Source: Erysipelotrichaceae bacterium (GTDB taxonomy: Bacteria; Bacillota_I; Bacilli_A; Erysipelotrichales; Erysipelotrichaceae). Taken from it: DNA of 6,722 nucleotides. Positions 1-6,153 of the stretch are shown here, piece by piece; the stretch's first letter is position 1, and each line of letters begins with the position of its first letter. The position numbers and the translations under genes were made by a program. The DNA lies in contig DOKQ01000030.1 in the NCBI GenBank assembly GCA_003510215.1, forward strand, positions 1-6,722. Reading direction: 5' to 3'. Below the pieces are notes generated by a model that was not told where the DNA came from, searched no databases, and worked only from the letters and a program-made list of their open reading frames with translations.

Positions 1-74
1 ATCTTCGTCACTTTTTTATGAAACAGATTTACAGGATGTTTTTTTGATATGTTCTTTTTTACTGAGTGTAAATT

Positions 75-83
75 TGGTATAAT
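75..83 (+). promoter_or_regulatory. Extended -10 promoter for the rsmG-noc-soj-parB unit
   Basis: TGGTATAAT is a perfect -10 hexamer (78-83) with the TG of an extended -10 (75-76). The hexamer 17 bases upstream (55-60) is all T and a poor -35, so the extended -10 probably carries recognition, helped by the T-rich tracts at 39-60. Transcription should start near 90. That leaves a leader of about 14 bases, which begins almost at the Shine-Dalgarno sequence of rsmG. Promoter function is inferred from sequence alone. Confidence 0.75.
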
Positions 84-103
84 GCCAATACGGAGGGCGG
101 ACT

Positions 104-799
104 ATGAATCAGGATGAGTTTTGTTTAGAAGCAAAGAAATATCAAATCGATCTAACAGAGAAACAGTTGAATCAATTCGTTTTGTACGCCCAGCTGTTGC
201 AAGAGTGGAATGAAAAGATGAATCTAACAGCGATTGTGGAATGGGATGAAATTTTCCAAAAGCACTTTTTGGACAGTATGACCATTGCACCTTTTTGTTT
301 GAACGCCTCATCATTGGCTGATATAGGTAGTGGAGCAGGCTTTCCAGGACTTGTACTGAAGATTGTCTTTCCCCAACTACACGTGACCCTAGTCGAACCG
401 ACCAATAAGCGTTGCAACTTTCTAAAAGAAGTGATCAGTCAGTTACAGTTGAACGAAGTCGATGTGTTAAATGAACGAGCCGAAGATTTGAAAGATCATC
501 GTGAATCCTTTGATGTCGTTACTGCCCGTGCAGTGGCGAATCTTCAGGTACTTAGTGAGTTATGTTTACCACTGGTTCGAATCGACGGATCCTTTGTCTC
601 AATGAAGGGTGCAGCAGGTCGTCAGGAAGTAGCAGATGCGAAAAATGCTATTTCACTTCTGGGTGGTCAAGTGGAAGCCGTTGAGGATTTACTTATGAGT
701 GATGGTTCTTCAAGAGTGAATGTTAACATTAAAAAAGTCCGGATAACCCCGATGAAATATCCACGTGCATATGGACAAATCAAGAAAAAACCACTATAA
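104..799 (+). CDS. rsmG: 16S rRNA (guanine-527-N7)-methyltransferase RsmG
   Basis: This is a 231-residue protein of normal family length. RsmG (formerly GidB) transfers a methyl group from S-adenosylmethionine to N7 of G527 in the 530 loop of 16S rRNA, in the cytoplasm. The fold is a class I Rossmann methyltransferase. Visible motifs are NLTAI (40-44), HFLDS (54-58), the SAM-binding loop DIGSGAGFPG (73-82), the acidic strand end VEPTNKR (97-103), VTARAVA (139-145), MKG (167-169) and the typical basic C-terminus YPR..G..KKKPL (219-231). The ATG at 104 has GGAGG at 92-96 with a 7-base spacer. The gene opens the unit and is followed by noc after 33 bases, the arrangement seen in Bacillus. In other bacteria, loss of RsmG gives low-level streptomycin resistance; nothing here suggests loss, and all motifs are intact. 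Confidence 0.96.
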   Translation: MNQDEFCLEAKKYQIDLTEKQLNQFVLYAQLLQEWNEKMNLTAIVEWDEIFQKHFLDSMTIAPFCLNASSLADIGSGAGFPGLVLKIVFPQLHVTLVEPTNKRCNFLKEVISQLQLNEVDVLNERAEDLKDHRESFDVVTARAVANLQVLSELCLPLVRIDGSFVSMKGAAGRQEVADAKNAISLLGGQVEAVEDLLMSDGSSRVNVNIKKVRITPMKYPRAYGQIKKKPL

Positions 800-832
800 A
801 CATGTTGTAGGTAGAAGGATACTGGAGGATGT

Positions 833-1597
833 ATGCAAGATACAATTGAAATTGCTATTGATTTAATTAAGCCGAATCGCTATCAGCCGCGGACGGACTT
901 CAATCCGGATGCGCTTTTTGAGTTGGCGCAATCCATTAGAGAAAACGGGTTGATTCAACCCATTACGGTTCGCAAAAGCGATCAGGGGTATGAAATCGTT
1001 GCTGGAGAACGCAGGTATCGGGCTATGATTCTTGCGGGTTTTACAAGTGTCTTGTGTCGGGTTATTGAAGCGGATGAAATTCAAACGGCTGAGTTGGCCC
1101 TTGTGGAAAATATTCAACGCGAGGATTTAACAGCGATTGAAGAGGCAAGAGCTCTTGTTCGTCTAATGGATGAGTATGGATGGACGCAGGAGAAAATGGC
1201 TGCGAAAGTCGGCAAATCGCAATCTTCGATTGCCAATAAGATTCGTTTGCTGAATCTGCCGAGCTCAATTCAGGATGCTGTTTCTTCAAGAAACATCTCC
1301 GAGCGTCATGCCCGTGCAATTTTGAGTGCAGCCCCTGATCTTCAAGAGGATATTTTTAACACTGTCATGCACAAGGGATTAAATGTTAAACAGACAGAGC
1401 TGCTTGTGGAAGAAAAGATGATTGATCAGGCGGGTAAACGAAAACAGAAAACAAAAGGCGCAGCTCGACATATTCGTATTGCGATTAATACAATAAATCA
1501 AGCTGTGGAGATGATTAAAAAAACAGGAATTTCGGTGAAGAAGGAAGAAATAGAAACAGAAGAAGACGTGAAGATTATTTTGCGTTTCCCAAAATAA
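833..1597 (+). CDS. noc: Noc-type ParB paralogue (nucleoid occlusion protein family), short N-terminus
   Basis: This 254-residue protein has the ParB/Noc layout: an N-terminal CTP-binding domain with QPR (18-20), the C1 segment NGLIQPITVR (38-47), GERRYRA (58-64) and ENIQRED (92-98); a central helix-turn-helix around 118-140; and a C-terminal dimerisation region. It reads as Noc, not ParB, because the C-terminus (IRIAINTINQAVEMIKKTG, 214-232, ending LRFPK) follows the Bacillus Noc pattern. The residues that separate Noc from ParB site specificity are also mostly Noc-like (Q130, K136, R158), with Asn at 141 where Noc usually has Lys. Noc binds NBS sites, uses CTP to load on DNA and keeps FtsZ assembly off the nucleoid. 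The protein starts directly at the CTPase domain and lacks the roughly 25-residue extension with the membrane-binding amphipathic helix. The start is forced: an in-frame TAG lies at 812-814 and no start codon lies between it and 833. GGAGG at 824-828 has a short 4-base spacer. A chromosomal ParB acting at other sites remains possible. Confidence 0.85.
   Translation: MQDTIEIAIDLIKPNRYQPRTDFNPDALFELAQSIRENGLIQPITVRKSDQGYEIVAGERRYRAMILAGFTSVLCRVIEADEIQTAELALVENIQREDLTAIEEARALVRLMDEYGWTQEKMAAKVGKSQSSIANKIRLLNLPSSIQDAVSSRNISERHARAILSAAPDLQEDIFNTVMHKGLNVKQTELLVEEKMIDQAGKRKQKTKGAARHIRIAINTINQAVEMIKKTGISVKKEEIETEEDVKIILRFPK
1279..1295. repeat. Perfect 8-bp inverted repeat resembling spaced parS half-sites, inside noc
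   Basis: TGTTTCTT, one C, then AAGAAACA form a perfect palindrome with 8-base arms. The outer six bases of each arm, TGTTTC and GAAACA, equal the outer arms of the canonical 16-bp parS (TGTTTCACGTGAAACA). The core here is TTCAA instead of ACGT, so the arms are one base further apart and the central CACGTG is missing. It lies in codons for A-V-S-S-R-N-I, ahead of the ISERHAR specificity segment. Binding by ParB or Noc is unproven and doubtful given the spacing; a chance palindrome is the main alternative. Confidence 0.35.
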
Positions 1598-1610
1598 AGG
1601 AAGTGATTTT

Positions 1611-2393
1611 ATGGGTAAAGTTATCGCTGTAGCAAATCAAAAGGGTGGAGTTGGCAAAACGACCACAAGTATTAATTTAGCCGCTGGATTAGCTTATCTT
1701 GGCAAGAAAGTGCTCCTTGTGGATTTTGATCCGCAAGGAAACTCAACGCAAGGTGTTGGAGCATCCAGATCATCCATTCATTGGAGTGCGTACGATCTGT
1801 TGTTACAGGATATTGAGGCTGCCAAGATTGTCAAACATATCAAGCAACCTCCACTGGATTTGATTCCCGCTACGATAGATCTTGCGGGAGCTGATCTTGA
1901 GATGGTTGAGTTTAAGGTAGGACGAGAGCGTCTTTTAAAAAACAAGATTGATGTTATCAAGGGGCAATATGATTTTGTAATCATTGATTGTCCACCGTCC
2001 CTGGGATTATTAAATACAAATGCACTTACAGCAGCAGATAGTGTAATTATTCCTGTTCAGTGTGAGTATTATGCACTTGAGGGATTAACTCAATTGCTAT
2101 CTACGATTCGGCTGGTACAAAAACTGTTTAATGAGCGTCTGATTATTGAGGGCGTGCTGTTGACAATGTTTGATACACGGACTCGATTAAGCGTTGAAGT
2201 CGGACAGGAAGTTCGAAAGTATTTCAAAGAAAGAGTGTACAAAAACTATATTCCACGTAATATCAAACTGTCGGAAGCACCTTCACGAGGTCAGTCCATT
2301 TTTGAGTATGATGTACGATCTGAAGGAGCGAAAGCTTATGCGTCGTTGGCTAAAGAAGTGATTAGTTATAATTCTTCGGAGGTGAAAAAATGA
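1611..2393 (+). CDS. soj: ParA-family chromosome partitioning ATPase Soj
   Basis: This 260-residue protein is close to the Bacillus Soj length. It is a deviant-Walker ATPase that dimerises with ATP, binds DNA non-specifically and is stimulated by ParB, helping to segregate origins; in Bacillus it also modulates DnaA. The deviant Walker A is KGGVGKTT (11-18) with signature Lys11 and P-loop Lys16. Walker A' is VDFDPQGN (37-44) with Asp40, and Walker B is VIIDCPPS (123-130) with Asp126. The C-terminal part carries IPRN (214-217) and SEAPSRG (221-227), both family hallmarks. The ATG at 1611 follows AGGAAG (1598-1603) by 7 bases, and the noc stop codon touches that Shine-Dalgarno sequence. The gene overlaps parB by 4 bases (ATGA), so translation is probably coupled and the ParA:ParB ratio set locally. 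It is a chromosomal type: there is no N-terminal helix-turn-helix of the plasmid ParA kind. Confidence 0.96.
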   Translation: MGKVIAVANQKGGVGKTTTSINLAAGLAYLGKKVLLVDFDPQGNSTQGVGASRSSIHWSAYDLLLQDIEAAKIVKHIKQPPLDLIPATIDLAGADLEMVEFKVGRERLLKNKIDVIKGQYDFVIIDCPPSLGLLNTNALTAADSVIIPVQCEYYALEGLTQLLSTIRLVQKLFNERLIIEGVLLTMFDTRTRLSVEVGQEVRKYFKERVYKNYIPRNIKLSEAPSRGQSIFEYDVRSEGAKAYASLAKEVISYNSSEVKK

Positions 2394-3262
2394 GTGACAA
2401 GAAAAATCGTTTAGGTAAAGGTTTGGATGCGATTTTTGGTGATGATGTCTCAAGCGTACTGGAAGATATTCAAAAAGGGAATAGTTCCATTAATGTTATG
2501 GGCCGAATGGAAGTCGAGGTTTCAAAGGTTCGTACAAATCCATATCAACCTCGGAAGAACTTTGATCAGCAGAAAATCGATGAACTGGCACAGTCTATTG
2601 CGGAACATGGTGTGTTTACACCGATTCTTGTTCGCGAAAGCCTGGGTGGATATGAACTGATAGCGGGTGAAAGACGTCTACGTGCCACCAAGAAAGCAGG
2701 TCTTGAGAAAATACCTGCAATCATTATGGCGTTTACTGATGAAGAAATGATGGAAATCTCGTTAATTGAGAATATTCAGCGCGAAGATTTAAATGTAATT
2801 GAGGAAGCAATGGCTTTCTTCAAAATGATTGAGCGATTCAATTATACTCAGGAAGAGCTTGGCAAACGTGTCGGTAAGTCTAGAGAGTATATCGCAAATA
2901 TACTCAGATTATTGAAATTACCTAATGAAATTCAACAGATGGTTGTAGATAAAAAACTTACGATGGGGCATGTTCGCCCATTGATTACACTTGGTAGCGA
3001 GAAGGAAATGCTTGAAGTTGCAAAAAAGGCAGCCAATCTTGGAATGTCAGTTCGAGCTGTTGAATCCATGCTTAAGAAGCCGGAATCAAAGCCGAAAGTT
3101 GAACCTGACAAGAAAAGATTTAGTTATGCCCGTCGATTATTGGAGTCGAAGGTTCAATCGAAGGTATCAATCGATGAACAGAGGATCACCATTAAATATT
3201 TTGGGGATGCAGATTTAAATCGCATTCTTGAAGCGTTGGGTGTTATTGAGGAAGAAGCATGA
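2390..3262 (+). CDS. parB: Chromosome partitioning protein ParB (Spo0J)
   Basis: This 290-residue protein binds parS, then uses CTP to close into a sliding clamp that spreads from the site, recruits SMC and activates Soj. The N-terminus has the ParA-stimulating signature KNRLGKGLDAIFGDD (5-19), followed by a flexible stretch. The CTPase domain has PYQPR (51-55), GVFTPILVR (74-82), GERRLRA (93-99) and ENIQRED (127-133). The helix-turn-helix is near 153-175 and TMGH (191-194) follows. Arg165 and Gly193 sit at parS-type specificity positions and so distinguish it from the neighbouring Noc. A Lys/Pro/Glu-rich linker (229-242) leads to the C-terminal dimerisation domain (about 243-290). One oddity is Thr at 77, where most ParBs (and the Noc here) have Gln. 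Start ATG 2390 overlaps the soj stop; GGAGGTG (2378-2384) lies 5 bases ahead. No canonical parS is seen in this window, so the sites must lie outside it. Confidence 0.95.
   Translation: MSDKKNRLGKGLDAIFGDDVSSVLEDIQKGNSSINVMGRMEVEVSKVRTNPYQPRKNFDQQKIDELAQSIAEHGVFTPILVRESLGGYELIAGERRLRATKKAGLEKIPAIIMAFTDEEMMEISLIENIQREDLNVIEEAMAFFKMIERFNYTQEELGKRVGKSREYIANILRLLKLPNEIQQMVVDKKLTMGHVRPLITLGSEKEMLEVAKKAANLGMSVRAVESMLKKPESKPKVEPDKKRFSYARRLLESKVQSKVSIDEQRITIKYFGDADLNRILEALGVIEEEA
3146..3170 (+). repeat. parB: Short imperfect tandem repeat in parB
   Basis: TCGAAGGTTCAA (3146-3157) is followed at once by TCGAAGGTATCAA (3158-3170). The repeat lies at the start of the C-terminal domain of ParB and encodes SKVQ then SKVS. 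A small slippage duplication is the simplest reading, and it does not disturb the frame. Low functional weight. Confidence 0.4.
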
Positions 3263-3525
3263 AAACAGCACGGTTTATTCAGTTTTTACTGATTGCGGTT
3301 TCCGCTTCATCACTATCCATGTTTTTAAGGATGTGGTTACAGTCTTGGGGTTGGGTTGCCATGCTATTAAGTTTTGCTATGATGTTTTTTCCATTGTGGT
3401 ATGTTCTCTCTGAGATGGATCGAGAGTTACACCGCAATGGTCGATATAAAGAGAAAATGAAGTATAGTATCATTCTGTTGTTTGCAGTATTTCTATCCAT
3501 AACAGTATTATCCTGGTTTATCTAG
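3259..3525 (+). CDS. Small three-helix membrane protein of unknown function, coupled to parB
   Basis: I do not recognise this 88-residue protein. It is strongly hydrophobic, with likely membrane helices at about 6-26, 30-50 and 69-87. The first two are joined by a very short turn (LQSW), and the last two by a charged basic segment (EMDRELHRNGRYKEKMK, 52-68). Positive charges at the N-terminus (Lys2, Arg5) and in this loop suggest N-inside, C-outside. There is no Cys and no signal-peptidase site. The start ATG overlaps the parB stop (ATGA), with GAGGA (3248-3252) six bases ahead inside parB. This coupling, together with frame integrity and the terminator directly behind, argues that it is a real gene. 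It sits where other Bacillota carry other membrane proteins next to spo0J (yyaD, DUF4446), but no match in length or motif is evident. A link to chromosome segregation is guilt by association only. Confidence 0.8.
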   Translation: MKTARFIQFLLIAVSASSLSMFLRMWLQSWGWVAMLLSFAMMFFPLWYVLSEMDRELHRNGRYKEKMKYSIILLFAVFLSITVLSWFI

Positions 3526-3546
3526 AGCTTTTATAGCTCTTTTTTA
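3524..3546 (+). terminator. Intrinsic terminator ending the rsmG-parB unit
   Basis: AGAGCT (3524-3529) pairs with AGCTCT (3535-3540) around a 5-base loop and is followed by a T-run (3540-3545). The stem begins inside the TAG stop of the small membrane protein (3523-3525), so a terminating ribosome would cover the upstream arm. The stem is only 6 bp, so termination may be partial, with some read-through into mnmE. Confidence 0.75.
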
Positions 3547-3576
3547 ATTGTGTTAGTGATGAAAAATTAAGTGATA

Positions 3577-3585
3577 TGCTATAAT
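3577..3585 (+). promoter_or_regulatory. Extended -10 promoter for mnmE
   Basis: TGCTATAAT holds a perfect -10 hexamer (3580-3585) and an extended -10 TG (3577-3578). The hexamer 17 bases upstream (TGATGA, 3557-3562) is a weak -35. Transcription should start near 3592. It lies just behind the terminator of the previous unit, which fits a new transcription start. Confidence 0.75.
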
Positions 3586-3595
3586 GACGAGTAGA

Positions 3596-3602
3596 AAGAG
3601 TG
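3596..3602 (+). promoter_or_regulatory. Weak Shine-Dalgarno that decides the mnmE start
   Basis: AAGAGTG lies 6 bases ahead of ATG 3609 and is an imperfect version of the AGGAGTG site. The alternative GTG start at 3600 falls inside this element, would have a leader of about 8 bases from the inferred transcription start and no ribosome binding site, so ATG 3609 is preferred. Confidence 0.55.
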
Positions 3603-3608
3603 ATTATT

Positions 3609-4943
3609 ATGCAACTGACAGATACGATCGCAGCCATATCAACTGCGCTTAGTGAGAGTGCAATTTCAATTATCCGTTTGAGTGGAACGGAAGCTTTTGA
3701 TATTGCAGAAAGCGTTTTTAGTAAATCATTGAAAGATAAGCAAAGCCATACGGTACATTATGGTTTCATTTTTGATCCTTCAGATCAAAGTATTGTGGAT
3801 GAGGTTTTAGTTACAATTTTTAAGGCACCCAAAACGTTTACAACAGAAGATATCGTAGAAATTAACTGTCATGGGGGTGTTGTCATCACACAGAGAATTT
3901 TATCCATTCTTCTTGGCCAAGGCGCAAGGCTAGCCAATCCGGGCGAGTTTACGCAACGAGCATATCTGCACGGCAGAATTGATTTGTCTCAAGCCGAATC
4001 CATCGTGGATTTAATACAGGCACCATCCATTGATAGTGCAGCTCTTGCCATTTCGCAGGTAAGAGGAAGTATCAAAAAGTTAATTCAACCACTTTTGGAT
4101 GAGTTGCTATCCATGATTGCGCATATAGAAGTTAATATTGACTACCCAGAGTATGATGATGTCATTCAGTTAACCCAAAAGGATATTTATCCGAGGGCAA
4201 AAGACTGGTTGCAACAATTGAACGAGATAATCTCGTTATCGCGAAGTGGTCAAATTGTCAAGGAAGGTGTTAAGACCGTCATTTTAGGAAAACCTAACGT
4301 AGGTAAGTCAAGTATTCTCAATGCACTTCTTGAAGAGGAAAAAGCCATTGTGACTGATGTGGCTGGTACGACACGCGATCTTGTGGAAGGTTGGATTCGG
4401 TTAAAAAATGTGACGTTACACTTGATTGATACTGCCGGACTACGTGAGACTGAAGATAAAGTCGAACGAATCGGTATCGAGAAGTCTAAAAAAGCTTTGG
4501 AAGAAGCAGATTTAGCGATTGTTGTTTTGGATGCTTCCGCACAAAAAGATGATCAGGACGATTACTTGCTGGAAATCACAGAGGGAAAACAACGAATTAT
4601 TGTATATAATAAAAGTGATGTATCCGATAAAGAGTATCCTCTTCAAATCAGTGCGCTGAATCAGGATATTGAACCGTTGATTTTAACGATTGAGCAGATG
4701 TTTGCGCATCATCAGATTGCTCTTTCACAACCGACGCTATCAAATCAACGCCAGATCGGATGTGCAGTTTCAGCTTATCAGTCGATGAGATCAGCGATTG
4801 AAGCCATTGAGTATGACATGGAAGTTGATCTGATAACGATTGATTTACAAAGTGCGTATCAGTCGTTACAAAATATATTGCAGACAGAAGGGGAAACAAG
4901 CCTCATCGACGCAATTTTCAGTCGATTCTGTTTAGGAAAGTAG
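3609..4943 (+). CDS. mnmE: tRNA modification GTPase MnmE (TrmE)
   Basis: This is a 444-residue protein counted from ATG 3609. With MnmG, MnmE installs the carboxymethylaminomethyl (or aminomethyl) group on uridine 34 of tRNAs reading NNA/NNG codons, using GTP and a folate one-carbon donor. The N-terminal tetrahydrofolate-binding domain starts DTIAAIST (5-12) and includes EINCHGG (84-90) and ANPGEFTQRAYLHGRIDLSQAE (109-130). A helical domain surrounds the G domain, which shows G1 GKPNVGKSS (227-235, Lys233, K+-ligand-type Asn230), G2 TTRD (254-257), G3 DTAG (274-277) and G4 NKSD (334-337). The C-terminus FSRFCLGK retains the conserved Cys441. It is slightly shorter than Bacillus MnmE (459). 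Its own promoter precedes it, and the TAG stop is built into the Shine-Dalgarno of the next gene. Its usual partner mnmG is not beside it and must lie elsewhere. Confidence 0.96.
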   Translation: MQLTDTIAAISTALSESAISIIRLSGTEAFDIAESVFSKSLKDKQSHTVHYGFIFDPSDQSIVDEVLVTIFKAPKTFTTEDIVEINCHGGVVITQRILSILLGQGARLANPGEFTQRAYLHGRIDLSQAESIVDLIQAPSIDSAALAISQVRGSIKKLIQPLLDELLSMIAHIEVNIDYPEYDDVIQLTQKDIYPRAKDWLQQLNEIISLSRSGQIVKEGVKTVILGKPNVGKSSILNALLEEEKAIVTDVAGTTRDLVEGWIRLKNVTLHLIDTAGLRETEDKVERIGIEKSKKALEEADLAIVVLDASAQKDDQDDYLLEITEGKQRIIVYNKSDVSDKEYPLQISALNQDIEPLILTIEQMFAHHQIALSQPTLSNQRQIGCAVSAYQSMRSAIEAIEYDMEVDLITIDLQSAYQSLQNILQTEGETSLIDAIFSRFCLGK

Positions 4944-4951
4944 GAGTGGTT

Positions 4952-5386
4952 ATGGAATTATTTATGAAAAGAGCATTTGCCTTTATCATTGATGCCCTTA
5001 TTGTGGGTATACCATCATCCATTGTTTCTCTCATATTTTTGATTATTCGGGGAATTCTAAGCTATATTCCAATTCTTAATATCTTATCTCGATTTATCTG
5101 GGTTTCAATGATTGGCTTTGTTTTCTTTCTGGTCTATGAAGTCGGTTGTATGATTCTATTTGGAAACACCCTTGGAAAAAAACTCGTGGGACTTCGAGTT
5201 CTTGGGATGAAGAAAAATGGCGAAGTGGATTTGTGGTCAGTCTTGTTACGAAGCTTTGTCAAGGTGGCAAGTATTAGTGGTCCTTTTTCGTTCTTGCTAA
5301 TTATTAATGTATTGATTATGATATTAAGAGATGAACACAAGTCTCTGCATGACTATGTGAGTGAGAGTAGTGTATGGGAAATATAG
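4952..5386 (+). CDS. RDD-family integral membrane protein
   Basis: This 144-residue membrane protein carries the RDD signature. Arg7 and Asp14 lie in the first helix segment (KRAFAFIIDALIVG, 6-19), followed by GNTLGKKLVGLRV (71-83) and a terminal RDEHKSLHDYVSESSVW (126-142) with Asp127 and Asp134. Likely membrane helices are at about 8-31, 48-69 and 106-125. The biochemical role of most RDD proteins is unknown; some have been linked to ion or substrate transport, and none of that can be read here. ATG 4952 is chosen over GTG 4946 because AGGAG (4942-4946) lies 5 bases ahead of it and overlaps the GTG. That Shine-Dalgarno includes the mnmE stop, so translation is probably coupled. Its 3' end overlaps tatD by 13 bases. 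Confidence 0.88.
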   Translation: MELFMKRAFAFIIDALIVGIPSSIVSLIFLIIRGILSYIPILNILSRFIWVSMIGFVFFLVYEVGCMILFGNTLGKKLVGLRVLGMKKNGEVDLWSVLLRSFVKVASISGPFSFLLIINVLIMILRDEHKSLHDYVSESSVWEI

Positions 5387-6153
5387 GTTGGATCGACACG
5401 CATACTCATTTACTTGATGAAGCGTTGGTAAGTGAGTTGGATGAATTGATTAGTAAAGCTCAAGAACAAGGTGTGAGTCGTTTTCTTGTTGTGGCTATTG
5501 ACTTAAAACAGGCGGAAGAAGGCATAAAACTTTGCGAGAAGTATCCTCAGGTTGATTTAGCTGTGGGTTTTCATCCAAGTGATATCGAAACTATCCAGGA
5601 TAATGATTTCGAAAAACTTGAGGAGTATCTAATACATCCACGTGTGGTAGCTGTTGGGGAGATTGGGCTTGATTTTTATTGGCATCAGCATAATAAGGAA
5701 GAGCAAAAGGAGATTTTTATCAAGCAAATCGAGTTGGCTAACAAATACCAATTACCCATTATTGTTCATATGAGAGAAGCTACTGAACAGACTTTTGAGG
5801 TGTTAAAAACACATGTTCCAGCATATTCAGGGATGATGCATTGCTACAGTGGAAGTGCTGAAATGGCTGCTGAGTTTGTAAAAATTGGGATGCATATTTC
5901 ATTGGGAGGTCCGGTTACATTTAAAAATGCACGGGTTCCTAAGGAGGTTGCCAAGGTAGTTCCTTTGGATAAATTACATATTGAAACGGATTCACCTTAC
6001 CTTACTCCACATCCGTTTCGAGGAAAAAGAAATGATTCAAGCTACCTACCGCTTGTAGGAAAAGAGATTGCTTTTTTGCGGGAAATGGAAGAAAACGCAC
6101 TAAAAAGAGCGCTTTCAGATAACTATACACGTCTTTTTAAGCATAAATGTTAG
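5374..6153 (+). CDS. tatD: TatD-family metal-dependent hydrolase / DNase
   Basis: This 259-residue TIM-barrel hydrolase is very like Bacillus YabD and full length. Family members are metal-dependent nucleases, with 3'-exonuclease and DNase activity shown for E. coli TatD; the role in Gram-positives is less settled. Metal ligands are visible: H10 and H12 in IDTHTH (7-12), E96 in VGEIGLD (94-100), H132 in VHMREA (131-136), H156 in MHCYSG (155-160) and D206 in IETDSP (203-208). The family-typical LGGPVTFKNA (177-186) and TPHPFRGKRN (211-220) are present. The start ATG lies inside the RDD gene in another frame, with only a weak GAGAGTAG ahead, so translation probably depends on ribosomes arriving from the RDD frame. 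Its stop codon overlaps the -35 of the next promoter. The gene name follows the family; it is not part of a Tat export operon here. Confidence 0.93.
   Translation: MGNIGWIDTHTHLLDEALVSELDELISKAQEQGVSRFLVVAIDLKQAEEGIKLCEKYPQVDLAVGFHPSDIETIQDNDFEKLEEYLIHPRVVAVGEIGLDFYWHQHNKEEQKEIFIKQIELANKYQLPIIVHMREATEQTFEVLKTHVPAYSGMMHCYSGSAEMAAEFVKIGMHISLGGPVTFKNARVPKEVAKVVPLDKLHIETDSPYLTPHPFRGKRNDSSYLPLVGKEIAFLREMEENALKRALSDNYTRLFKHKC

Noticed and set aside
1..74. Tail of an upstream gene at the left edge
   Set aside because: The open stretches are 6 to 26 codons with no recognisable C-terminus such as MnmG, so nothing can be assigned.
369..384. CACGTG core within rsmG as a parS candidate
   Set aside because: Apart from the CACGTG hexamer, only three of the informative flanking bases match TGTTNCACGTGAAACA, and the codons belong to a normal RsmG strand.
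829..849. ATG at 829 as an alternative start near noc
   Set aside because: It overlaps the Shine-Dalgarno sequence and its frame stops after six codons at 847-849.
2249..2264. TATTCCACGTAATATC in soj as a degenerate parS
   Set aside because: About 10 of 15 informative bases match, the central CACGTG is broken, and the bases encode the conserved YIPRNI segment of Soj.
3600..3608. GTG 3600 as the start of MnmE
   Set aside because: It lies inside the only plausible ribosome binding site and about 8 bases from the inferred transcription start; ATG 3609 gives the usual short lead into DTIAAIST.
5634..5649. CACGTG core within tatD as a parS candidate
   Set aside because: The flanks match the parS arms at almost no position.
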